From Spirometra erinaceieuropaei (taxonomy: Eukaryota > Platyhelminthes > Cestoda > Diphyllobothriidea > Diphyllobothriidae), in the NCBI GenBank assembly GCA_902702965.1, contig CACRXP010000011.1, positions 1,053,736 through 1,117,735 on the forward strand: 64,000 bases of DNA. The letters are read 5' to 3'. Position 1 is the stretch's first letter, and each line of letters opens with the position of its first letter. Position numbers and translations under genes: made by a program. Below are positions 34,550 to 44,345 of the stretch, piece after piece. The notes under the pieces are model-generated. The model saw only the letters and a list, made by a program, of their open reading frames with translations, was not told where the DNA came from and did no database searches.

Positions 34550-35345
34550 CAACGATTGTCTTTTGGTTAAGTATGCTGATGATGTGGTTTTTGGACATCC
34601 TCTCAAAAGTTAGACACACCTCCAGTCTCTAAAGGATGGCCTAAACCATGTACTAGTATGGTCGGGTGAAAATGGCCTTCTAGTGAAGAACCAAAAATCA
34701 GTTCATTGTATTTTCCGACTGCGGCCCTCTCCTAATCCTGAATCCTCTGACAACCTTCCTAACGAGGTATCCTCTTTCAGGTACCTTAGCGTTACTTTGT
34801 CCTCAAATCTCTAATTTCCCCTCCATATTGAGTCCCTTTTTACCAAAGTTCGTAAACTCCTTTACTACATTCGTCTTTTACGTTTCAACCACACACCTCA
34901 ACGCCTAGCGTGGCGATTCATCGATGCCTGCATTCTTCCTCTTATCCTATACTTCTCTCCTGTCATTTTTCCTGCTTCGCTCAAAAAGATCTTATAATTT
35001 GAAAACCAGTCCTCCGAATGCTCTATTCTGCCGCTGGTGTTTCTGATCTTTTTTTAGTCGACACTATCCTACAACGTCATTTCAATACGGCCAAGCAATT
35101 TGTTGGTCGGATTATAGATAACATTGCCCATCCCTTGCATTCTGATCTTATTTCTACGAAGTCTTCCCGCCCGATGCGCAGCAGCTTCCGACTTATGTCT
35201 TGTTACACATCGGCTTTTCGAGCTTCTGTATTGTCATTCCTGGCGCGCTATCTTACGTTCAAAGAGATACAAATACAGAAGGTAAGACTTAAACTGTCCC
35301 CATAATAATCGTTCCATTTGTGTTAAACTTTTTGACTCTTGAGCA
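34550..35345 (+). pseudogene. Non-LTR retrotransposon relic with YADD motif
   Basis: The 5'-truncated relic starts just before the RT active site, DCLLVKYADDVVFGH (YADD at 34572-34583), followed by GLNHVLVWSGENGLLVKNQK and the downstream SSFRYLSVTLSS motif (usually FRYLGVTL). It then has KVRKLLYYIRLLRF and FIDACILPLILYFSPV, a connector typical of LINE ORF2 proteins. Later codons shift frame (SAGVSDLFLVDTILQRHF in another phase). Stops and frameshifts show it is dead. A second copy of its 3' half lies at 48962-49400. I cannot assign the clade; CR1- or jockey-like is possible. Confidence 0.85.
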
Positions 35346-35519
35346 ATCTATTAACTTATTTACCGCCCATAGTGAATGGAGTCAATTTTTTGCTGAAAAT
35401 TTTGAATTTCTGATTTCAAGATAAAGCGAATTCCTCACTCTCTCTCTCCAATTATCAGCCCGACGTCGAGGAATCCATCCTCGTGTGGGAAATCGGTGCA
35501 TTTCGTGTGTCGTAGACGT

Positions 35520-35650
35520 AGAAGGGCCTTTTATTCTTGTCAGTTACTGCCCTCGCGTCCACTCCCGGTCGTCTTGACACACTGCCGTGCCATCGGAGCA
35601 AGACGACGAGGCGGTGAGAAGGTGCGGCAGATGCTGCGAAAGTCTTCATG
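35520..35650 (-). mobile_element. Dispersed repeat R, partial copy
   Basis: The minus strand gives the CAGCATCTGCCGCACC block, a CTCACCGCCTCGTC block and GTCAAGACGACCGGGAG, in the same order as in 51340-51560. Confidence 0.5.
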
Positions 35651-36540
35651 AATGCAAGTACATTATAATGTGCCAAATAGCGGATCGCTGGGAAATCCTT
35701 CAAGGACTAATCTAAAGACTTTGAACAGGCAGTGCTAAGTAGTTCGACTGACAAAGGCCAGCTCAGATTTAGCTCTACTACTCCCTAACCGGTGAGTGAC
35801 TATAGCGAGTGGTTAGAGGGCATTATTTGGCGCACCTCACACTGGCCATTCAAATTTTGTCAAAAAACGTGTTTGCAGTGACGCAGAAATAAAACTGCCG
35901 CTTTTTCCAGATTATTATTTAATTAGTCGTTATCCCGGCTACAGGTAAATTAGAAAATGTGGCGGTTCCCACGGGCGTGGCGTCCGTTGTATGCCATTCA
36001 CAGATGTGATTAAATGCTTAACATAAAACCACATAGGCAGTGCATATAAGTTAATATACGTTCGTAAGCTACGGTTCCAATGCCTTAGCACTCCTATCCT
36101 TCTGCCCCATTTGCATGAACTTCAGCTAGTCCTTACCAATCTTAATGAGTGATCTAACTGAGCGACTCTGTGACTGACAGGCTACCTGTGCAAGTAATGC
36201 TTCTTTGCCCGTAACTGTCTGGCAGGGCAAACGAAATCGGACATTTCCTGAGCTCCTGCCTGTGCTCGACCTTTCGGCCGACTGAGGCTTACCAGGTGCC
36301 AAGGTAGCCTAACCTGACATTATCTAAAAGGTTTACAGGCGTGGACGTTTTCTGATATCAATCATAAATGACCTAATTTGCACTATTACCTCACTACCTA
36401 AAAACCAGTGCAGTGTTCTTTCGCATCATAATGTGCGGATATTTCTTCTAGTGATCTGCGTGTAAGTGTAAAAAGCACCAAATTTCAGGATATCCTACGT
36501 CTATTTTTTTCCTTGCCACGACGCTAACAACAAATGGGCA
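35651..36540. other. Unassigned DNA
   Basis: I see no supported feature. Confidence 0.4.
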
Positions 36541-36797
36541 GGTATGATGTGGTTTGGTAGCCCCACCTGATGGACACAATACTGTTGGGGGTGGGGCTAA
36601 GGGTTAGGGGGTAGCGCAACTACTTCTTAACCATTGAAATTACAACCACGCACTTTCAATGGCTTTTCTTTTGCATACAACTACTCGACCCCGTCGTCGG
36701 TGCGTTCGCCGGCTCCACCTGTAAAAACCCTATTACCACCTTTCCCGTATTAGAGGTGTCTGTTTACTTCAGGCGGGGCTACCAAATCACATCCGAC
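36541..36797 (+). mobile_element. TIR element M2, copy 2
   Basis: The best-preserved termini of the family: GATGTGGTTTGGTAGCCCC on the left and the complement of GGGGCTACCAAATCACATCC on the right. The telomere-like array is short here (GGGGCTAAGGGTTAGGGGGT near 36592). The rest follows 10533-10835. Confidence 0.7.
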
Positions 36798-37079
36798 CAA
36801 TGGGGACATTAAAACAACCGAAGGTGTCAAGCCTTCCAATGTGACACGCAAAGAATTTGCAGTAAGGTCATATGTATATATATGTAGGTTGCACGATATA
36901 CCATACTTGACGGCACATTTACTAACTAGAATCCCAGGCACATGTTTCGCCGACATTCTACCGCTACATGACACAGTTGTGAAGAGTTCGGCTCGTCAGA
37001 AGGCCCCCCCCCAGCGTTCCCTGTGTGCTTCCTGCTAGACACTCCAGTTTTTGAAAGCAGCAATTCCAAAGCAGGGACA

Positions 37080-37330
37080 TCTCTCATAAAGCACACGGTT
37101 AATGCTGGGGGACCTTCTAATGAGCCCTGCAACTGTGTCACACGGTGACAGAATATCGGCGAAACACGTGTCTGGGATTTTAGGTAGTGCCTGTGCTGTT
37201 AAGCGTGGTATACTGTGCAACCTATCCATATAGTACTGGCTGCCGGTTGACAGTTAGGGAATACTGCGGGGTTGTTCTGTTGTGGCTGATGGACTTCGAC
37301 CCAAATATTCCTATCAAATTTCCGTCTAGG
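37080..37330 (+). ncRNA. Hammerhead-like repeat H, copy with best 3' core
   Basis: CTAATGA (37117-37123, one change from CTGATGA), GCC (stem II), then GGC-GAAAC (37158-37165), ACGTGTC (37166-37172) and TGGG. The 3' half is exactly what a minimal type I hammerhead needs: GGC closes stem II with GCC, and ACGTGT makes a two- to three-pair stem III before the C of GUC. The 5' core has one substitution. Confidence 0.45.
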
Positions 37331-37377
37331 CCGGTAAGTTTCCAACTTCTGAGGAAATTAAAAAGCTTCATTTTACA

Positions 37378-38349
37378 GTAGGGAGGCTAACTCATGAAAT
37401 GTCAACCGCAATTCCGAAATGCGTTTTCGTTTCGAAAAGATTAATTAAGTAGGATTATAATACTGGTCAGCCTGTAACGAATTCTATAATATTTCAGTTA
37501 CTGAGGATGCCGGCTTTCGACTGAACTTCCTTCCGGCTGCATGCAAAAACGACACTCTGTAAAAATGACTACTTAAGTTGCATGAACTTTTCTCATTGAT
37601 TTTCGATGTTCAATTAAGTTTCACTGAAAACACTGGATAAAGATATTCATTCTTTTACTTATTCGGTAGAAAATCACGTCTTCTTCCGATTTTATACTCG
37701 AAGGAGGGATATGATAAGGTTTTAAAAAGTTTCTCATTGTGGGACTTTTAAATACCCTGAAATAGCCGTTCATAAATCGTTATGTCTCGCTTTTACCAAT
37801 GTGGTTTGTAAAGTTAACAATATGGATCAAATCCACTGCTAAATTTTATAAACCCTATATGGTTCAACTTCATTACCGTAGGAAAATGTGTGGTTTTCCG
37901 TACGCGGAAAATATACGGCTTATAGTTCGGAAACCCCGAATCTAAGTGTAACGGTAGAGCGGGTTCAAAATTACTTGAGTATTAGAAAAGTTTTTGAAAA
38001 CCGAATTATACCCTTCCTTCAGGTATGAGATTGGAAGAAAACGTAATTGCCTATCGAATGAGCCAAAGAATGAATATTATTATGCATGTTTTTAATGGAG
38101 TATAATTGGACTTTTACGGACATCGAAAATCAATGAGAAAAATTCATGCAACTTAAGTAGTCATTTCTACAGAGTGTCGTTTTACATGTAGCCGGAAGGA
38201 AGTTCAGTCGAAAGCCGGCATCTTGAGGTAACTGAAGTATTATAGAATTATGTTACAGGCTGACTAGTTTTATAACACTACTTAAATAATCCTTTCGAAA
38301 CGAAAACGTATTTTGGAATTTCGGTTGACATTTAACGAGTTAGCCCACC

Positions 38350-38350
<1 letters not shown>
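37378..38350. mobile_element. Fold-back element F, copy 1
   Basis: Arms of roughly 250 bp (about 37378-37630 and 38100-38350) are inverted copies. Paired blocks include GGCTAACTC / GAGTTAGCC, TGTCAACCG / CGGTTGACA, CGGCTTTCGACTGAACTTCC / GGAAGTTCAGTCGAAAGCCG and ACTACTTAAGTTGCATGAA with its complement. The AT-rich centre has no coding potential. Copies lie at 39918-40816 and 56109-56812. Confidence 0.85.

Positions 38351-38352
<2 letters not shown>

Positions 38353-38388
<36 letters not shown>
38353..38388. repeat. (TA)n microsatellite
   Basis: About 18 TA units begin directly at the right end of fold-back copy 1, suggesting insertion into, or growth from, a TA target. Confidence 0.97.
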
Positions 38389-38391
<3 letters not shown>

Positions 38392-38395
38392 GTGC

Positions 38396-38458
38396 AGAGG
38401 GCGAATATTGACAAACACAAAGGAGACTGGGATGACCATTTCTGACTTATTAGCCTGA
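38396..38458 (-). mobile_element. SINE-A fragment
   Basis: Antisense core: TTGACAAACACAAAGGAGAC, GACCATTTCTGACTTATTAG. It lies next to a sense copy at 38485, repeating the inverted-pair pattern. Confidence 0.6.
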
Positions 38459-38484
38459 AGTTGGATAAGGCTGGCTGGTGACGG

Positions 38485-38735
38485 CACAACGGGACGAACG
38501 TGTCCCGTAATCAGGTCGGTGACCAGGAATCAGCAGAGTTAATATTCCCGATCGCAATCGAAAGACAATGGACCCGTTGTTCGGTGGTAGGGTGTTCGAT
38601 CAAATGACCAAAGATCGCAGGCTCGAATCCCAGGCGCAGCAAACCTGAGGGTTGAATAAGGATGAATCATGATAGCTAACAAGATAGATATGATCACTCC
38701 TCTCTCCCTTATCGTTGTCGGTACTCCGTTTTGCA
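38485..38735 (+). mobile_element. SINE-A subfamily copy with 5' block and tRNA-like head
   Basis: The 5' block (GGCACAACGGGACGAACG, GGTCGGTGA, AATATTCCCGATCGCAATCG) is followed by a tRNA-like head with a weak box A (GTTCGGTGGTAGGG) and a good box B (GCAGGCTCGAATCCCAGG), then a core ending in CTCCCTTATCGTTGTCGGTA. Confidence 0.65.
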
Positions 38736-38739
38736 TATA

Positions 38740-39525
38740 TACATGCGTGAAGATTCGAGGTCCAGATATCTCATTGTGTTCATCGTCTCCCGAAGAAGAC
38801 GGAATGGGTTCATAGACAGAAATATATTTGGTCAGAGTAGTGTGCTGTTTCCTCTTGTTGGCCTAGATTGCTTCAGCCCTTGTTTCCTCAAGCGAGAGTT
38901 TGTCCTTGCGGTTGATTGCATCTGGTGTTCATGCAGTCTTGTGCCAAAGCGTTTGCCCGTTTCAACAACATACATCGCGCCACAGTTTTTGCATGGTATG
39001 CTGTGGACCCCTGCTGACTCTTCTGTCACTGGTAGCGCGTCTTTGGGCCTCATTATTTGCTGTCTGATTATTGACTATGGCTTATGAGCCACACCAATCC
39101 CGAATGGTTTCGAAATTCTTTCCGCCACCTCTGACACATTCTTCGCATAAGTGATTGCAAGCCAAAACTTCGGGTTTTCTCTGTTCGACCGCTCAAGGCG
39201 AGCCTCCCTAAGACAGTGGCGTAAGAAGGACTTCAGATGACCGTTGGCTTTAAATAGGGCATGCAAGTACTTGATTTCCTACCTCCTTTCATTGTCGTCG
39301 ATTCTGTGTGTTTGAAAGCACTGAAGGAGGGTTCTTACACAGCTGTTTTTTGTGACCGAAGGGGTGGTTGATCCTAAAGGGGAGGATTCGCCTGGGTCTA
39401 TATGCCTTACGATAGACCGATGATCTTACCTTTCCGTCTGTCAGTTTTAGCAATTGTACGTCTTGAGGTTCGTCTTCCAAAGTGCTAGTCCAAGTGTGGA
39501 TTTTGGGGATGGTTTTCGGACAAAT
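38740..39525 (-). pseudogene. Penelope-like element: RT C-terminus and GIY-YIG endonuclease, frameshifted
   Basis: Three consecutive minus-strand frames give, in order, LLKLTDGKVRSSVYRKAY and RILPFRINHPFGHKKQL (39561-39289; typical of the Penelope thumb/linker, usual form TSVYRKPTHT...NHP..HK), LFKANGHLKSFLRHCLREA (39266-39075), then HSIPCKNCGAMYVVETGKR and GTRLHEHQ (39053-38832). The last is a GIY-YIG domain with its CxxC knuckle, YVVET in place of YxGET, and the Arg-Leu-x-Glu-His motif. Frameshifts separate the parts, and the RT catalytic core is missing. The non-coding tail to 38740 matches 30590-30670. The full-length protein primes and integrates its RNA copy; this copy cannot. Confidence 0.8.
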
Positions 39526-39917
39526 CCCATATGTATTAAAATAAATTTCTCTTAAATGCAAGGCTGCATTTGGAAGGCTACGTAGTAAGGCCGATCATCG
39601 ACTTTCTAAAGGGAGTATCCTGTGGGCTTTCATTTTTTTGATCTAGCAACAAGGTTCCATTTATTTTGGCAACTGATGGCCACTTGAAGGAAATAAAGGA
39701 CTTTTTTCGAAATCTGAACGCAACCGACTGCTGAAGCCCAGATAATGTTTAGGGCGTTAATTCTCTGCTTTTAGAGTTATCACGAACTACAGGGCCGGAC
39801 AGAAGTTACTATTTGTTGGGAACAAAAGCAAATAACTCCAGATTAGGTGGCTGAATTGCAAATTGTCAATGATTCGTTAAATACGCATAAATTCCACTAT
39901 TTTTTGCAAGGTTTGGA
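39526..39917. other. Unassigned DNA
   Basis: It may include older Penelope sequence on the minus strand, but I cannot align it. I see nothing else. Confidence 0.35.
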
Positions 39918-40816
39918 TGTGCTGCCCCATTTAAATGTTAACCGAAATTCTGAAATGTCTTTTCAGTTCGAAAAGACCTCTCTAGTAGGATAATGAGATC
40001 GACCACTGGGTGGCATAATCTCAAGAAATTTCAGAACACCGACTTTCGAACGAGCACTTTCCGACCGCCTTCAACGACAACAGTCTGCAGAAATAATCTT
40101 TCATATAATGTGAATTTTTTCCATTGATTTTGGATAACTTTACAAATGCAAATATATTTACCAGAGATCATGAACAAAAATATTCTTTCTCGTACTCATT
40201 TCCCGACTAATTTTGGACTCAGCCTGCCGGTACACTTGCACTCAGGATTTCAAAACTACCGACTCTACACCTTCGGAGTGAGGGAAGTCATAAATTTATG
40301 CGCCCTGTTAAGAAGATGTCATATGAAGCTCATAAACTTTTGTAATGGATGTAGGTCCTGTTGTCCACTTTATAAACAGCACTAGTAAACTTGCTAATGC
40401 GATGCTGTTTGGCTGGACAATTTATGGTCTTACAAAATCTCATAATTAGAAACGTTTTTAAGACCAAATGATAATCTTTCGTCAAATAGAAAATCAAAAA
40501 GACGCAGTGTGCTATTAAATGAGTACCGGGATGAGCACTTTTGCTTATGTTCTTTATAAAATATATTTTTAATTTGCAAGACTATCCAAAATCAATGGGA
40601 AAAATTAACACTAGCTAAGCAGTTATTTGTTACAGAGTGTACTTTCAGCAGGCGGCCGGGAAGAGGTTCATTCAAAAGCCGGTGTCCTGACGTCACCGAA
40701 GTATGTTGGGATTATGTCGCGTGGTAGTCGATCTTACAACCCTAACAAAGCGATCTTTTCAAATTGAAAATACATTTCAGAATTTCGGTTAACATTTATT
40801 GAGATAACACATCTAC
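39918..40816. mobile_element. Fold-back element F, copy 2
   Basis: Inverted arms match copy 1: TTAACCGAAATTCTGAAATG at the left faces CATTTCAGAATTTCGGTTAA at the right, and CCGACTTTCGAACGAGCAC faces GTTCATTCAAAAGCCGG. The arms are more diverged from each other than in copy 1. The 79-codon frame at 40146-40385 lies in the centre and has no known motif. Confidence 0.8.
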
Positions 40817-41902
40817 TTCACTACTAAGTCAAAAGCTGACGGAGCTACCAGAACGTCACCTGCACCCCCTAAGGGGATTTCATCCCTGAATCTTGCATCT
40901 TGCATAAGGTCACCTGCTCCCTGTTTGATAACGTGACTGAAACGTTCACACGCCTGTTAACTGCATTAGCCGTTGTCCCGTCGAATGATCTCCAGAACTC
41001 ATTCTCTGTTTTCCATTTTGCTCGAATCGTCGAAATCCAAGCTACTGACAGCCTATCGTCCCTCTATGCACTCAGTTGTAATAACACTTTAGAAAAGTAC
41101 TGACTATGAAAAACGTATCTGTGCTCACCCCTTGGTCTTCAAAAGTACCAGATAATTTGTTCTCGAACGCGTACGTTATAACGGAAGTACTGTGTGGAAA
41201 ACGTCTCAGCAAGTTTAGGCACCAGTGATAGTTCGATCTTCGTGCCCGACAACGTCCAACGCGTACTCCACAGCAAGGTGAGCAAGGCAGGGTGTCTTAG
41301 GTGTAAATTAGTTGGGCGCCAGTAAGGCCGTATAGTCCGACCCTAGTGGAGCTCGATTCCAACAATCCGACCAGAGCGAAACTTGCCAGTGAACAAAGTG
41401 ATCGTTCATACTCTCAGAAATTGCTGGTTTATTGAAAGTTTTGCGAAACGGCCTAATGCACACCAAGGCATTGCTAAAAGGAACAACTTATTCAATATGT
41501 CTTTTCGAGTGGGGAATGAAGAGCAGAAATATCAGAGAACTATGACACATTGTAATTCGAAATACCGTCGGAATCCTTAGCCCAATTACAAAGCGTGCGC
41601 GTGGGTACTGAAACGGAATCATGGCCCGTGATCTTTATGTATTCTACATTGAAATAAACAGCACAAAACTGGAAGTCCGGTCTGAAATTACATGATTAGC
41701 TTTGTGAAAATGGCCCTTCAAGAGGATAAAAAGTGTTTCCAAGGGTTCGACTGACTGTAAAGCAACATTCACATTCCTTAACGCATTACAGGTCATAGAT
41801 TCTAAAGCATTTTCCTGCCACAAATAATGTTTCTCTGGCGTATTTCGGGGAGTTTTTTGCAGAAGCCACCGTAATCAAGAGGACGGAAATCAAAATATTG
41901 CC
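40817..41902. other. Unassigned DNA
   Basis: Frames at 40900-41103 and 41383-41580 (+) are unrecognised. I see nothing else. Confidence 0.4.
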
Positions 41903-42146
41903 AGATGTGTTTAAGTAACCCCACCTGAAGTAGACAAACCCCATCCGCCTGTAATATCGGACCAGTGGTAATAGGGGTTTTTACAGGTGGAGCCGGGGGA
42001 CGCACAGGCGACTAAGCCAAGTAGTTGTACGGAAAATAAGAGCTATTGGGAATGCACGGTTGTACTTTGAATGGTTGGGAAATAGCTGCGCTAATCCCTA
42101 AGCCAACAGTATTGTGTCCATCATGTGGGGCTATATAATCATACCG
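41903..42146 (-). mobile_element. TIR element M2, copy 3 (reversed)
   Basis: The left end GATGTGTTTAAGTAACCCC and right end TGGGGCTATATAATCATACC are inverted copies. Internal blocks appear in reverse order relative to 36541-36797. The telomere-like array is almost absent (CTAATCCCTAAGCC). Confidence 0.65.
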
Positions 42147-42423
42147 TACCAAAGCCATTTACTGTATTTACCTCCTCTAAGGATGCTTTCTTCTTCCCTT
42201 TGACTGTCATGGTTTATTATTCAGGATATTATATTTTCCGGCGCTGACTGTGTCGTTTCGTTTTGCATCGCCTTATTCCTACGTAATTACGTCTGAACAC
42301 CCGATGCTTCCTTCGGATCCGACTCCTCACTCGCTAGTTGCCATTCCTATACTGACATTTGATCGACGCTAATTAATTGGTATCAAATGTTATTGGCAGC
42401 AGAATGATGTAATCTGAAGGCAG

Positions 42424-42545
42424 CATCTACCAGAAAGTACAAGGAAACGCTGTGGGCCCCACTGATGAGCCGGACCCCTCACAGCTGTGTCATGCAACGG
42501 CTCAGCTAGTACCTGTGCTGTCGCTATGGTAAATATAGCACTTCT
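42424..42545 (+). repeat. Hammerhead-like repeat H, copy with intact CTGATGA but no GAAAC
   Basis: CCCCA-CTGATGA (42462-42468)-GCCGGACCCCTCACAGCTG is the best-preserved 5' half in the window. A deletion joins CATGCAACGG to CTCAGCTAGTACC and removes the GAAAC-ACGTGTC half, so it cannot be catalytic. Confidence 0.6.
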
Positions 42546-42952
42546 ATTTTATTTCCATCAGCATTCATTCTCTACTTGCTTCAGGTTTGTATTTGTTGCC
42601 TGCGTTTATGCGAAACTATAACGGTTTTACTCAAACGCGGCATCTTATTGAGGTCGCTTTCTCTGCATGCTAATGATAAAGCTCCCGCAGAAAACCGCCT
42701 GCCATTCAGCGCGGAACTGCCTGAGGGAATAGAAGGATAATTACTAGTTGGTTTTGCGTAGGTCAGTTTTTAATGAATGCAATGGCTTTTTCATAGATGA
42801 TTTAAAAGTCTTTCTTACTATTTAGTTAAACTGCAGGCTCATACTTTGTTATAATATAGACGAAGTGGCAACCTATTAAGGGCAGTTTCTCTTTCCTATT
42901 AACACAAGTTTTATTTTGAAACTTTGTCATTTGTATAATAGGATATTTTGCT
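42546..42952. other. Unassigned DNA
   Basis: I see no supported feature. Confidence 0.4.
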
Positions 42953-43161
42953 CTGACCCAACCGTAAAAAACTCGGCAAACTTGATGGGATTCGAACCCA
43001 CGACAATAGGGAAAAGGTTTGAGTACAGACAACGTTCTAGCCACTTGAGCTACGTGGACCCACCGGCAGCTGTGGGTCAGGTTACCTGCCCAAACTACCG
43101 CAACGTACGGAATCCACCAAATCTGATACAGTAAGCTAACTGTCCAAGCAGGATTTCCTAG
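42953..43161 (-). mobile_element. tRNA-like element T, copy 1
   Basis: On the minus strand an 80-bp 5' block (GGTGGATTCCGTACG, GTTTGGGCAGG) leads to CCTGACCCACAGCTG, then a tRNA-like unit with box A TAGCTCAAGTGGCTAG and box B GTGGGTTCGAATCCC, and ends in CGAGTTTTTTACGGTTGGGT. The sequences flanking the tRNA-like unit are inverted copies of each other. The anticodon arm does not fold properly, so it is not a working tRNA gene. Confidence 0.75.
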
Positions 43162-43684
43162 ACAATCAATCTAGGATCCACCAAATAATTCTCAGGCTTA
43201 CGTAATTAATAGGTGTTTTAGTAGATTTCGAACAATTAATCCCGATAAAGTATGTTACTGCGTCTTTCTAAATAACATGTAACAGAATTTTTAACTCAAC
43301 TCATTCACTTATAACGGAACTTGCCTATCTGTGGTCGACTTATAAATGTGCGTCTAAGAGTATTTTCTTAACAAACGTGACGTTTTCAAATGAAGATTGA
43401 TTTTTTTCGCCTTTTTCGGTGAGCGAGGGTGAGCTCACCTTGTGCCACACAGGAACAAGCAGAAAGAAATTGGGCACTTTGAATGGCCATTTGAAGCTCT
43501 ATAGCACAAGTGCACGAAATGAGGAAGGACCAAAAATCAAAAAATAGTTGATATTACGAGCTTACGTTTGAAACACTGAGCCCAAAAATAATGGCTTTTC
43601 TCACTAGATGCATAACGGAGTCTAACCCCTGTTTCTGCCCGTTTCCCATCGGTTGAGGGGTCGGCATGCGTATGACACGCGGTA
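43162..43684. other. Unassigned DNA
   Basis: I see no supported feature. Confidence 0.4.
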
Positions 43685-43870
43685 GACGGGTAACATGGAC
43701 GTCGATGTCCACAGTGTGCCCCATAGCAGGGTGGGTGCAGGGACGGTGGCTTGCGCGGGAATTAGTTCATAGCGGCAGTAAATTCCCGTGGTATCTACCG
43801 CACTCTTTCCTCTTCCACCTGGGCCCGGTTGTAATGACAGATTGGTCAAGGCCGAGCGGTCGATTTCAAT
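43685..43870 (+). mobile_element. Dispersed repeat R, 5' part
   Basis: ATGGACGTCGATGTCCAC, CAGCAGGGTGGGTGCAGGGA-like sequence, the ATTAGTTCATAGCGGCAGTA block, TCTACCGCACTCTTTCC and CCACCTGGGCCCGGTTGTAA parallel 51340-51500. Confidence 0.6.
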
Positions 43871-44224
43871 TTTCTGACTCGGGGTTTTGTTTTCGATTCC
43901 ACAGCTACAGAGACAGTGGTCAGCGCCCGAGATACCGACAAACAAACCGATTGCATCGAAACGACTTCTGAACAATCACCCAGAAAATACGCCCTGATCC
44001 CCTTTAGATCATATTATCAGCTTTTCCTTACGTTATCCTACATTTTCCACTGATACCATTGGGTTTATAAACTTTCATCTCGTTCCCCATTTCTCTATCA
44101 TTGATTACATGAGTGCTGGAAAGCGACCACAGTCCCGTCAAAGGAGACCCTAGTACGCCCGTCTCAGAAAGAGGCTACGCCAATAAACCAAGTACAGGAC
44201 CTGCCGAAGCACTGGATCCAGACA

Positions 44225-44345
44225 ACGTCGATCAGACATGCGTGACGAGGAGAAGACGGGACGCTACACGGCGTCACGACATGGTCAAGAAGACTGGGGA
44301 CGGAAAGGGACATAGGTGGCCGGCGGGGTGTGAACCCGCACCAAG
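44225..44345 (+). mobile_element. Dispersed repeat R, middle part
   Basis: CATGGTCAAGAAGACTGGGG, a GGTGGCCGGCGGGGTGTGA block and CCAAGGCGTGCCA align with the middle of repeat R. Confidence 0.45.
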
